Shown here piece by piece: positions 41,062 through 50,277 of a stretch of 64,000 bases of DNA (its first letter is position 1; every line of letters starts with the position of its first letter). The translations under genes were made by a program, and so were the position numbers. Source of the stretch: an uncultured Flavobacteriaceae bacterium (GTDB lineage Bacteria; Bacteroidota; Bacteroidia; Flavobacteriales; Flavobacteriaceae); the NCBI GenBank assembly GCA_943787365.1, contig CALSMD010000001.1, positions 248,001 through 312,000 on the forward strand, read 5' to 3'. The notes under the pieces were generated by a model, which saw nothing but the letters and a program-made list of their open reading frames with translations, was not told the origin of the DNA and did not search any database.

Positions 41062-43563
41062 TTAATTAATGTTTAATACATATTCTTTAGCAAAACCTCC
41101 TGTTTGATTTATATGTGAAGCATTAGGGAACATCTCTATGATTTCTATAATGTCATCTGCCTTATCAATCATACTAAGAAATAACAATATAAAAACAGGG
41201 GATTCAAAATTTATATATTGTGGCTTGTAATTATCGTTTTGTGAGTCTGTTAATTCTCTTTGTGCAATTTTTACAAAAACTTTTACAGGTATTTTATTTT
41301 GTAAAATCCATTGATTTATTATTATAAAGTTTTCATCTAAACTTTGTGTCACTTTATTAAGCAGTTTTTTGAGAAATTCTTTTTTGACTAACCATTTTTC
41401 GCGCTGAATAATAATCGCTTCACCATAAATTATTCTAGGAATATGAATTAGCTCTTTATCTTTAAGCTTATTAATGAATAATTGATTGATGTTTTGTATG
41501 AATATTGAATAACCTAATATGTCTACAGGATTAAAAACATCTAAAAATTGTGTGAATTTTGATTTTCTATTTAACCCTTCTAAAGAAAAATTATTGGGCT
41601 GTATTTCTACGCCTTTTTCGTTCTTTAAAACAATACCCCTTTTAGGGTCACTTACCGCGTAAATATTTAATAAATTGATACAATGATAATGCTTTTTCAA
41701 TGCATTATCATCCATAACATTTATAACATAATTAGATAGTGGAGGATACGCATTAACATTATGTATAGACGCATCTTTAACTTCAGCTAATATTATATTT
41801 TTGTGACGATCTTTATTGTATTCTAGTACTTCCTCTGAGTATTCTTTTGGTAGAAAATTTAGAAACCGAGATATATTTGATCCATTCCCATTTGAAAATG
41901 AGTTTACTACTATTTGATCCCAATTTTGATTTGACACCTGAATATAAGCTCCAAATGGAGTGTCACAATTTCTATTCGGTTTAATATACTTTGATAAATC
42001 GATTGCTCCTAGAGATTCATTTTCGTTGATATCCTTTGCAATCTTTTGAAAACTTTCTGTAAAAATAGTTAAATCACTCTCGCTTAACACAAATTCTTTT
42101 GAATATTTTAGATATATTTTTTCATAAAATAATAATATAGGTAATTTGCCATTGTATTTTTCTTGAAGATGATTTCCTAAATTTTTTTTAAAAGCCTCCT
42201 TGTATTTAATATTATTCAAGCTAAAAAAAACTTCTTTTAAAGTTTCTGAAGCATTATTAATGATTTTGGCAGAGACTATATCCTTATATTTAGAAAATGT
42301 ATCTTCGTAAAATAAATCTTGAGGTTTTACTTTAGTTGCAAAATTTGTTTCATTATTCAATGTATTAAAATATTTTAAAATTTCAAGGTAAGATTCTTTT
42401 ATATATTTAGATCTTTCATTAACGTTAATAGAATTCTCTAGATCAAATATTGTTTTTTGAATGCTTTTTAAAAGCGAGATAAGTTCACTTTCTTTTTTAA
42501 ATAGTTGAGTGTTATTTAATATAAAACTCAGTAATTCTTCAATCCAGTTTTTATTATCACAAGATACAGGGTATTCAATATTTAAAAAGCCCTCATCAAT
42601 AAGGTTGTTAATAAATAGATTTATGGTCTTTTCAGTTTCTTCTGTTATTATTTTTAATTCTGTAACAAGTTCGTCATAAACTAAATTATTACTTAACAGC
42701 TTAGTTTTAATGTATATTAATATTGGAGATTTTTGTAATTTTTTAAAAGTTTCATTATTGCTTCTATTTATGAACAAGTGAAACTCGTCACTATTTTCTT
42801 TCTCTTCCCAAATGGTAGTATTACAATGAATATTTAAGTGATTCTTAAAGCCCTTATTTTGAATTAAAATTTCTTTTAAAAAATGAAAAAATAAATTCGT
42901 TATTTGAAAACTTGAAGTTTTAATGTCATTAATTATAGGTGCGAAGTGATTACTCCTGCCTTCTAAACAAAAAACACTATTAAAACTACTAAAAGGAGTC
43001 GTCTTTGTTAAACTACGTGATAAATACTTTAAAACTGAAATTAAAAGGCGTTTGTTTTTTTTATTTAAGATGTTAAATTTAAAATCTGTTTTACTAATTT
43101 CTCTACTTAATATATGAGATGAAAATAACATTCCATTTTTAAAAAAATAGGTGTTTGTTATTTTTTTTAATTGCTCAATTGAAGAAATAAGCTCCTGGTT
43201 GAATACTTCTTTATAGACTTTTAGTTCCTTTTTATAATTTTTCTTTTTTTGAGAATACAATTCAAATTTATCATAAAACATATTATATTCTTTTATTGTT
43301 ACGGCATATTTTTCTAGAGATCTATTGTTAAAAAAATCTCTTTTAAAATTGAGTAATTTATTTCTTGTTTTTTGATCGTTCTCTAAATCGATAATCGAAT
43401 GTAATTCATTTATTAAAAACCCTTTAAAGCTTTTTATTTGTTGGAGTTTCTCTAAAAGACCAACAAGATTCTTTTGAGTAATAGGAGTAGATAAGGAGCT
43501 TAGTATATCAAATTCTTCGCCTCCTTTTCTGCCAAAAATTAATGGAAATTTAGTTTTTAGCAT
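41062..43563 (-). CDS. Lantibiotic dehydratase, N-terminal (glutamylation) part
   Basis: SRSLTKTTPFSSFNSVFCLEG; NRNCDTPFGAYIQVSNQNWDQIVVNSFSNGNGSNISRFLNFLP. Confidence 0.85.
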   Translation of the reverse strand: MLKTKFPLIFGRKGGEEFDILSSLSTPITQKNLVGLLEKLQQIKSFKGFLINELHSIIDLENDQKTRNKLLNFKRDFFNNRSLEKYAVTIKEYNMFYDKFELYSQKKKNYKKELKVYKEVFNQELISSIEQLKKITNTYFFKNGMLFSSHILSREISKTDFKFNILNKKNKRLLISVLKYLSRSLTKTTPFSSFNSVFCLEGRSNHFAPIINDIKTSSFQITNLFFHFLKEILIQNKGFKNHLNIHCNTTIWEEKENSDEFHLFINRSNNETFKKLQKSPILIYIKTKLLSNNLVYDELVTELKIITEETEKTINLFINNLIDEGFLNIEYPVSCDNKNWIEELLSFILNNTQLFKKESELISLLKSIQKTIFDLENSINVNERSKYIKESYLEILKYFNTLNNETNFATKVKPQDLFYEDTFSKYKDIVSAKIINNASETLKEVFFSLNNIKYKEAFKKNLGNHLQEKYNGKLPILLFYEKIYLKYSKEFVLSESDLTIFTESFQKIAKDINENESLGAIDLSKYIKPNRNCDTPFGAYIQVSNQNWDQIVVNSFSNGNGSNISRFLNFLPKEYSEEVLEYNKDRHKNIILAEVKDASIHNVNAYPPLSNYVINVMDDNALKKHYHCINLLNIYAVSDPKRGIVLKNEKGVEIQPNNFSLEGLNRKSKFTQFLDVFNPVDILGYSIFIQNINQLFINKLKDKELIHIPRIIYGEAIIIQREKWLVKKEFLKKLLNKVTQSLDENFIIINQWILQNKIPVKVFVKIAQRELTDSQNDNYKPQYINFESPVFILLFLSMIDKADDIIEIIEMFPNASHINQTGGFAKEYVLNIN

Positions 43564-43571
43564 GCTATTGG

Positions 43572-44984
43572 TTATTCGAAAGTTACATTTATTATTTCAA
43601 TATTTTTTTCTTGTTTTTTAAAAGATAATCCGTAATTTTTTTGTAAAACAGATAAAAGATGTTTAAATGGAACACGATTTATATCTATTGAATATCTAAA
43701 ACCGTTATCAATATTTGTATAAAACATCAACTCTTCTTTATATGCATCATTTAAACCCGTAATAAAATCTTTTACTCGTCCGTTAGAAATTCTAACTGAA
43801 TTCTTATCTGTTTTTAACGAAATTTTATTATCCTTTAAATTTTCTTTATTGGTGTTAAACTTAAGGCTATTTTGTATATACAGTTCATATAACACTTTAG
43901 TCTCTTTTTTAGTTGTTAGAGTAAATCTATATGCCTTTTGCAATTCTTTTAAAATATTTTTTTTCTTTAAAAAAGAATCATTAACTTTTTTATTTTTTGA
44001 ATTATACTCTATTCGTAACAAAACATTAGCTTTAAGTTGCGGTAACCCCATAGCCATAAAAGAATCATCAAATTCTATAGATTTCTCTTCCTTATCAAGT
44101 AATAAACTTAAACATTTTTTAAAGCTATAGCTATTGATTGTAATAGAGTCTTTAGAGATTGTTTGAAAATCATCATATTTATAATTTGATGCTACTTTTT
44201 CAATATCTAAGTTATATTCTTTATTTTGTATACTAACAGCTGGGAATGCCGTAGATAAGCTTATTATTAATGGAAGCATTAATATAGCATTACTTGCCAT
44301 GTGCAAAGTTACTCCCCAAATAAATCCAGCTTTAACTCTTAAATAACCAATAAAAAAACCCCCAATAAATTGAGGTAATATTAATATAGGTGCTAATAAT
44401 ATTACAGTTAGAGAAAGTTCATAATTGGTAATATGAATCAGCGCAAAAAGTAGAGTTGTGATATAAAAAACAAGGTTGAATTTTCTAATCCAAATTCGTT
44501 CTATATAGTTAGTTGTTTTTTGATTAAAAACAATATAAAATATAAGTGTTATTAAACTAACAAAGGTAACGCAGATACTTATTGGTGAGCTGCTAATACT
44601 AATTAAAAAACTGCATGTTAAAATAAGTACCATTGGTAAATAAACATTTACTACCCAACGTCTATATTTTAAATGAAATCTAAATACAAACTCTTCAATT
44701 ATCGGAACTAAAACTATAATTAAAAGTGTAACTAACCAAAGTGGAAATTCATTGAACAATTTAATAGTTTCGTTATATTTTAATATTTCGTCTAAACCAA
44801 ATAAGTATACAACATAAAATAACACAGTTGTAAGAGCTAATAATATTAAATCTAACAACAATACAATACCAAAACGTTTTAAATTTGGATAAAAGTATTG
44901 CTTATCTTCCTCGTAGCTTGGTTTGCTTGCAAAGGCAATTAATGCTTTAATTTCATTTTTAAATAACATTAGAATGTTTTGCAT
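43572..44984 (-). CDS. CPBP-type intramembrane protease with extra C-terminal domain (start placed at ATG 44984)
   Basis: VPIIEEFVFRFHLKYRRW (EExxxR); multiple TM segments; C-term YSIDINRVPFKHLLSVLQKNYGLSFKKQEKNIEIINV. Confidence 0.75.
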   Translation of the reverse strand: MQNILMLFKNEIKALIAFASKPSYEEDKQYFYPNLKRFGIVLLLDLILLALTTVLFYVVYLFGLDEILKYNETIKLFNEFPLWLVTLLIIVLVPIIEEFVFRFHLKYRRWVVNVYLPMVLILTCSFLISISSSPISICVTFVSLITLIFYIVFNQKTTNYIERIWIRKFNLVFYITTLLFALIHITNYELSLTVILLAPILILPQFIGGFFIGYLRVKAGFIWGVTLHMASNAILMLPLIISLSTAFPAVSIQNKEYNLDIEKVASNYKYDDFQTISKDSITINSYSFKKCLSLLLDKEEKSIEFDDSFMAMGLPQLKANVLLRIEYNSKNKKVNDSFLKKKNILKELQKAYRFTLTTKKETKVLYELYIQNSLKFNTNKENLKDNKISLKTDKNSVRISNGRVKDFITGLNDAYKEELMFYTNIDNGFRYSIDINRVPFKHLLSVLQKNYGLSFKKQEKNIEIINVTFE

Positions 44985-45025
44985 AAAAAATATTTTTAAT
45001 ATCTCAGAAATTGTGAATATTGGAT

Positions 45026-45187
45026 TCAATTATTTTTTTGTAAAAAATAATATCCTTCCATTACTAAAAGTAATATTAAAGAACCAATGAAAATTGATTT
45101 TTTGTGCGGATAATCAATTTTAAAAAAAAATGAAACTGAAATTATAATTATAAAAATATAGATGATATAAGTAATTATTTTTTTCAT
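45026..45187 (-). CDS. Small 53-aa predicted membrane protein (not in ORF track)
   Basis: Own translation: MKKIITYIIYIFIIIISVSFFFKIDYPHKKSIFIGSLILLLVMEGYYFLQKNN*. Confidence 0.6.
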   Translation of the reverse strand: MKKIITYIIYIFIIIISVSFFFKIDYPHKKSIFIGSLILLLVMEGYYFLQKNN

Positions 45188-45225
45188 AAAAAATTAATTT
45201 ATAAAGATATTAAATTTCACATAAT

Positions 45226-45277
45226 AAAAGTAAATTCCTTTAAAATAGATTACATTCTAAAGGAAAATTTACTTTTT
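45226..45277 (-). terminator. Long hairpin downstream of precursor 1 (terminator or attenuator)
   Basis: AAGTAAATTCCTTTA...TAAAGGAAAATTTACTT inverted repeat. Confidence 0.5.
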
Positions 45278-45306
45278 GTACAATCGACAATAAGTAAAAA
45301 ATTTTA

Positions 45307-45531
45307 TTATTCGACTATTTTATTTCCACATTCGTCATATGGAATAGGTACATAGCCTTGTTTACTTTCCCACTCATCATATAATGTTTTAGCAGCTGCA
45401 GCTGCAGCTAATACTTTGGCAAGAGCCCTGAAGCAGATTAACGATGTTCCACCTTTAACTTCTGTTAATTCGTTTTCACAAATTTGTGTAGAATAACTAT
45501 CTACTTTTAATTGATCTAATGTTAATTTCAT
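45307..45531 (-). CDS. RiPP/bacteriocin precursor peptide 1 (double-glycine leader)
   Basis: MKLTLDQLKVDSYSTQICENELTEVKGG | TSLICFRALAKVLAAAAAAKTLYDEWESKQGYVPIPYDECGNKIVE. Confidence 0.85.
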   Translation of the reverse strand: MKLTLDQLKVDSYSTQICENELTEVKGGTSLICFRALAKVLAAAAAAKTLYDEWESKQGYVPIPYDECGNKIVE

Positions 45532-45688
45532 AATATAATAATTTAGGATTTTTCCTACTCTTTTTTAGCTTTTCGGATCCCGCTATTTCTAAATATAGCA
45601 TCAAGAAACGTGCCACTATATTAAGAATTTCTATTTGTGATTATCATTTTCTAAAAATATAAATTATTCTTTCAAATATCCGCCCTAA
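45449..45688 (-). repeat. 240-bp duplicated leader/promoter/HlyD-tail cassette, copy 1
   Basis: Gap-free match to 46591-46830 (offset 1142), about 12 mismatches by eye. Confidence 0.92.
45600..45615 (-). promoter_or_regulatory. Sigma-54-like -24/-12 motif TGGCACGTTTCTTGAT, precursor 1
   Basis: Matches TGGCACG-N4-TTGCW except C to A at the GC dinucleotide. Confidence 0.4.
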
Positions 45689-46259
45689 ATGTCTTGTTGG
45701 TTTTAAAATTACTATATAGCCCTAAGAGAATTAAAGTAATAAGAATGATAATTGGAATTATGTATATTATTTTTTCAAAACTTAAATAACTGTCTATTTT
45801 GAAATAGAGACGGTAATAATAATTATTGTATTCAGCCTTATACACCAAAATATTATTTACAATAAATAATGAACTAGTTAGTATTACATATTTTGGAATT
45901 ACTTGCCCAATTGTAATAAAAAAGTTTTTAATAATTTTTTTTAAATAATGCCACCAACTGTAATTTTTATCTTTAAAAAAGATAGAGACAAGGTATTTAC
46001 CAAAATTCTCGGTTTGAATAAATAAATTATTTTTATTTTTAACAAAATATAAATAATTAATTAATAATGTTAAAACGCCAGTAATTTCTAATATTAAAAA
46101 TAATATTCTGCTGTTAATGTTAAAAATGCGAACAATTATATTCAATTCATTATCTAAATTTTCTTGATCCATAAAAACGTAATATGTAGATATCCAATCC
46201 AATAATCGGAATAGAATTATACAAAAAATTGAAACCTTTTGATTATAACTTAATTTCAT
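45672..46259 (-). CDS. Predicted multi-pass membrane protein of unknown function in the RiPP cluster
   Basis: 195 aa with several hydrophobic segments; stop codon lies inside duplicated cassette. Confidence 0.65.
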   Translation of the reverse strand: MKLSYNQKVSIFCIILFRLLDWISTYYVFMDQENLDNELNIIVRIFNINSRILFLILEITGVLTLLINYLYFVKNKNNLFIQTENFGKYLVSIFFKDKNYSWWHYLKKIIKNFFITIGQVIPKYVILTSSLFIVNNILVYKAEYNNYYYRLYFKIDSYLSFEKIIYIIPIIILITLILLGLYSNFKTNKTFRADI

Positions 46260-46420
46260 TATTTTATTTAAAAAATTGAAACCATTAAATTTAAGTTTGT
46301 CTAAAATAAAAGCAACCTTAAAAAACAGTAAGAATAGTTTGTATCATCAGCATACATATAGGATGATGGGAATTAACTACCCTAAGTTGTATTTATTTAG
46401 TGCTATGGGAAGACAATTAA

Positions 46421-46450
46421 AAAACCCTTGATAAATAATTTCAAGGGTTA
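46421..46450 (-). terminator. Terminator-like hairpin downstream of precursor 2
   Basis: AACCCTTGA...TCAAGGGTT with T-rich flank on minus strand. Confidence 0.6.
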
Positions 46451-46463
46451 ATTAAGAAAGATT

Positions 46464-46673
46464 TTAATAATTCATACAATCATTTCCAGCTGCTCCACCA
46501 TAATAGCTGCCTGCTCCTCCTCCTGGTGCTTCATATGGATGATAATTCATTGCTGGTTTTGCTGCTGCACAACTGCAAAAAAACCATGAACCGCCTTTAA
46601 TTTCTGTTAATTCTGTTTCGCAAATTTGTGTAGAATAACTATCTACTTTTAATTGATCTAATGTTAATTTCAT
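46464..46673 (-). CDS. RiPP/bacteriocin precursor peptide 2 (double-glycine leader)
   Basis: MKLTLDQLKVDSYSTQICETELTEIKGG | SWFFCSCAAAKPAMNYHPYEAPGGGAGSYYGGAAGNDCMNY. Confidence 0.85.
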   Translation of the reverse strand: MKLTLDQLKVDSYSTQICETELTEIKGGSWFFCSCAAAKPAMNYHPYEAPGGGAGSYYGGAAGNDCMNY

Positions 46674-46830
46674 AATATAATAATTTAGGATTTTTCCTAC
46701 TCTTTTTTAGCTTTTCGGATCCCGCTATTTCTAAATATATTATCAAGAAACGTGCCACTTTATTAAGTATTTCTATTTGTGATTATCATTTTCTAAAAAC
46801 ATAGATTATTTTTTCAAATATCCGCCCTAA
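46591..46830 (-). repeat. 240-bp duplicated leader/promoter/HlyD-tail cassette, copy 2
   Basis: Gap-free match to 45449-45688. Confidence 0.92.
46742..46757 (-). promoter_or_regulatory. Sigma-54-like -24/-12 motif TGGCACGTTTCTTGAT, precursor 2
   Basis: Same motif as 45600-45615 on the minus strand. Confidence 0.4.
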
Positions 46831-48069
46831 TATACTCCTGTCATTGGTTATAATTTCTCCTGTGCCACTCATATTCTCTTTAATTTTAATTTTTTTCCCG
46901 TAAGTAGATATGCTTTTTTGATCTATTTCTACTTTCCCTAAATAATAATTTTCGCCTGCAACTGGAGAAAAACCCTTTAGGACACCTTCTAAAACACCAT
47001 ATTCTCTATACGGATAATCATTTAGTTTTATAATTACTCGTTGGTGTTCTTCAACCTTGCCAGCTCCTATAAAAGGAATTTGTATAGTCGCATAAAAACT
47101 TTTATCTATTGGAGTTATAACAACCGCATTACCTTCGTAGAAAACATCTTTTTTTAGATCTTGAATAAAGGAAACTTTACCATCAATAGGAGAGGTTAAT
47201 GTATATTTCCTTTCCCAAGAATCAATTGAAGACTTTACTCTATTTAAATATTTTTTAATTCCTAAATTTTGTTTAAGCAATTCTTCACCTTCATTGTTAT
47301 CAAACTTTTCAATAGCATTTTCTATCCTTACAATATCTAAATTAATACGTTTAATCGTTAGGTCATTTTGCTGTAATATTTTACTATTACTATAATAGTC
47401 TCTTCTTTGATTGTTGTAATCCATTTTACTAATTACTCCTTTTAAAAATAAAATAGAATCCGTTTTTATTTTTTTATTTAACAATAATTTTTGTTGTTCA
47501 TCAGTATTTGAAAGCTGGCTATACTGTTTTTTTAATTGATGTTGTTTTGATAGTTCATTTCTTAAAAAATCGGTTTGAGATTTAAATGAGCCCAGCTTTT
47601 CAATTTTATAAAATTCTAATAACTCTGCGGATAAAGAAATCCAATCATTTTCTACAATGTCTCCAAGTTGTAAATCATAGTTGATAGAGCGCTCAAAGAA
47701 TCTAATTATAGAGTCTTTTTGAAATACAAATTGTTCTATTTTTTTTTTAAGAAAAACAACATCATCATAATTGCTATTATTTTTCAGAATTAGAATGTGT
47801 GAGCCTGAGTTAACAAAAGTAGCATTATTAATTAATAATTTATCTATTTGAGATCCTTTGGACAAAGGTAAGGTCACACTTGGTTTATTTGTTGTTAATC
47901 TAAGTTCTGAGACGATAACATCTGGGTATTTTACAACATAACTTAGTGTTAAAATTATAATTAAAACTATAAAAACGGATGAAATACCCCACCGCATCCA
48001 CCAATTTGGTTTCATGTTGTGAACATTGTTATAGTACTCTTCTCTAAAATCGATGTCTTTAATTTCCAC
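46786..48069 (-). CDS. HlyD-family secretion/membrane-fusion protein
   Basis: N-terminal TM; LTSPIDGKVSFIQDLKKDVFYEGNAVVITPIDKSFYATIQIPFIGAGKVEEHQRVIIKL. Confidence 0.88.
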   Translation of the reverse strand: MEIKDIDFREEYYNNVHNMKPNWWMRWGISSVFIVLIIILTLSYVVKYPDVIVSELRLTTNKPSVTLPLSKGSQIDKLLINNATFVNSGSHILILKNNSNYDDVVFLKKKIEQFVFQKDSIIRFFERSINYDLQLGDIVENDWISLSAELLEFYKIEKLGSFKSQTDFLRNELSKQHQLKKQYSQLSNTDEQQKLLLNKKIKTDSILFLKGVISKMDYNNQRRDYYSNSKILQQNDLTIKRINLDIVRIENAIEKFDNNEGEELLKQNLGIKKYLNRVKSSIDSWERKYTLTSPIDGKVSFIQDLKKDVFYEGNAVVITPIDKSFYATIQIPFIGAGKVEEHQRVIIKLNDYPYREYGVLEGVLKGFSPVAGENYYLGKVEIDQKSISTYGKKIKIKENMSGTGEIITNDRSILGRIFEKIIYVFRK

Positions 48070-50277
48070 TTATTGTTGTAATTCTATTTGATTACTTACT
48101 AAACTATAATAATATCCTTTTTTGTCTAAAAGTTCTTTGTGAGTTCCACATTCTGCTACCTTTCCCTTTTCTAATACTATAATTTGATCAGCAGCTTTTA
48201 CTGTGCTCAAACGATGCGCAATAATAACAGTTGTTTTCCCTTTAATAGTTCTATTTAAATTTTGTGTAATCTCATTTTCATTTTTCGTATCTAGTGAGTT
48301 TGTAGCTTCATCAAAAAACAAGAAGCTAGGGCTCTTGTACAAAGCCCTAGCTATTAAAATACGTTGTTTTTGTCCACCGCTTATTCCATGCCCCCCTTGA
48401 CCAATCATAGTATATAATTTTTGAGATGTTTCATTAATGAAATCTTCTAAATTTGATATATTTATTACAGAACTTAACTTATTTGAGTCAATATTTTCGA
48501 TATCTAAAACAATATTTTGAAGAATACTATCATTAAATATTTTTCCTTCTTGCATAACCGCCCCACAATTATTACGCCAATTAGTAATGTTTATAGACTT
48601 AAAATCTGTAGACCCAATTTTTATTTCACCTTGGTAATTTTGATAAAGGCGAAGCAATATTTTCATCAGTGTTGTTTTTCCACTACCACTTTGACCAACA
48701 ATAGCAGTCATTTTACCTTGAGGAATTTTTATATTTATATTCTTTAAAACCAGAGGATTACTATCATGATACTTGAAAGATAAATCATTAATGAATATTG
48801 TTTTTTCCTCAGGAATTTTCATTTCTACTCCTTCAAATAAAACTTCTTCGTTCTCTTCATAAACGACTTCACTGACCCTTTCTAAACTTATTTTTGCGTC
48901 TTGATAAGATTGAATAAAATTTATCAACTGACCTACGGGACCATTCATTTGACCAATTATATATTGAGCGGATAACATCATTCCTAAAGTCATATTTCCA
49001 TCTATCACAGCTTTAGCTGCAAAAAATGTGATGAATACATTTTTTAATCGATCTATAATTGTAGTGCCTAAATTCTGAGTTTGGTCTAAGTTTAAAAGTT
49101 TAATATTCAAGTCATATATTTCTAATCTGCTGACTTCCCAATCCCAACGTTTTTTTTGTTCTAAATTATTCACTTTAATTTCACTACTATTATCAGCAAT
49201 TTGGATAACTTCATTTTGATTAACAATATTAGAATCAAAATATTGGTAATCTAATTTGCGTCTTCGTTTTAAAAAAAGTAGTATCCAAATAACATACAAG
49301 ACTGTGCCTCCAAAAAAGAAAATAAATAATGAGAGATCATAGAAAGCTAAAATTATCGCATAAATAATGAAACTTAAACCCGCTATAATAATGCCCAAAA
49401 AGGAGTTTAAAATAAATTTTTGAATTCTATCATGATCACTAATTCGATTTAAAATATCGCTAGTCATCTTACGTTCGTAAAAAGTGACGGGTAAGCGCAG
49501 TGTTTTTTGTATAAAATCTGAAACCATACTAATATTTACGCGGTCAGCTACGTACAACATCATTCTACTTTGAATATACTTTGAAAAAACTGAACTTAAA
49601 GTTAAAACAACTGTTGCAACTAATAAAATATTGATGAAACTAAAATCTCGAGTTTCAATTCCAATATCTACAATAGATTGAGTAATAAAAGGAAAAAGAA
49701 GACTTATTAAGACACCCATTAACATTCCGAAAAACACTTGAATCAGAAAATTGGTATGTGGTTTTAAATATTTAAAATAATTAGAAAATGTACTAGTTGT
49801 TTCAGCATCTTTGACTTCATAAAACTTTGGACTTGGCTCAATAACTAAAATAGTACCCTTTTCATTATTTTTCTTCCAAGCGAATTCAAATTTTTCTTTG
49901 TTATAGCTTACTAGGCCTATTTGAGGGTCAGATATATAGATTTTGTTTTTCTTTATTTTGTATAAGACGACAAAGTGAGAGTAGTTCCAGTGTAGAATAC
50001 ATGGTAAGGGGATTTTTTTAAATAAATCATCATAAGTTACCTTTAGAGGTAAGGTACGTAGCCCAATTTCTTCTGAAACTCTACTAATATCTTTTAAGGA
50101 TACTCCCTCACGAGTAATTCCACATTTATCTCGTAAAAATTTCATTGAGAAATTTTTACTGTAATGTTTACAAATGATTTTTAAAGATGCAGGGCCGCAA
50201 TCCATAGCATCTAATTGTTTAAAAAATGGAAACTGTATTATTTTAAACATTTTTTTATCAAGTATTAACCAAAGCAT
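48070..50277 (-). CDS. Peptidase-containing ABC transporter (C39 peptidase + ABC, bacteriocin exporter)
   Basis: FPFFKQLDAMDCGPASLKIICKHY (C39 Cys); HFVVLYKI; VGQSGSGKTTLMKIL; HGISGGQKQRILIARAL. Confidence 0.95.
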   Translation of the reverse strand: MLWLILDKKMFKIIQFPFFKQLDAMDCGPASLKIICKHYSKNFSMKFLRDKCGITREGVSLKDISRVSEEIGLRTLPLKVTYDDLFKKIPLPCILHWNYSHFVVLYKIKKNKIYISDPQIGLVSYNKEKFEFAWKKNNEKGTILVIEPSPKFYEVKDAETTSTFSNYFKYLKPHTNFLIQVFFGMLMGVLISLLFPFITQSIVDIGIETRDFSFINILLVATVVLTLSSVFSKYIQSRMMLYVADRVNISMVSDFIQKTLRLPVTFYERKMTSDILNRISDHDRIQKFILNSFLGIIIAGLSFIIYAIILAFYDLSLFIFFFGGTVLYVIWILLFLKRRRKLDYQYFDSNIVNQNEVIQIADNSSEIKVNNLEQKKRWDWEVSRLEIYDLNIKLLNLDQTQNLGTTIIDRLKNVFITFFAAKAVIDGNMTLGMMLSAQYIIGQMNGPVGQLINFIQSYQDAKISLERVSEVVYEENEEVLFEGVEMKIPEEKTIFINDLSFKYHDSNPLVLKNINIKIPQGKMTAIVGQSGSGKTTLMKILLRLYQNYQGEIKIGSTDFKSINITNWRNNCGAVMQEGKIFNDSILQNIVLDIENIDSNKLSSVINISNLEDFINETSQKLYTMIGQGGHGISGGQKQRILIARALYKSPSFLFFDEATNSLDTKNENEITQNLNRTIKGKTTVIIAHRLSTVKAADQIIVLEKGKVAECGTHKELLDKKGYYYSLVSNQIELQQ

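Noticed and set aside
45390-45420. Alternating GCAGCT run in precursor 1 as a microsatellite or phase-variable tract
   Set aside because: It encodes an in-frame poly-Ala stretch of the core; too short and imperfect to claim slippage.
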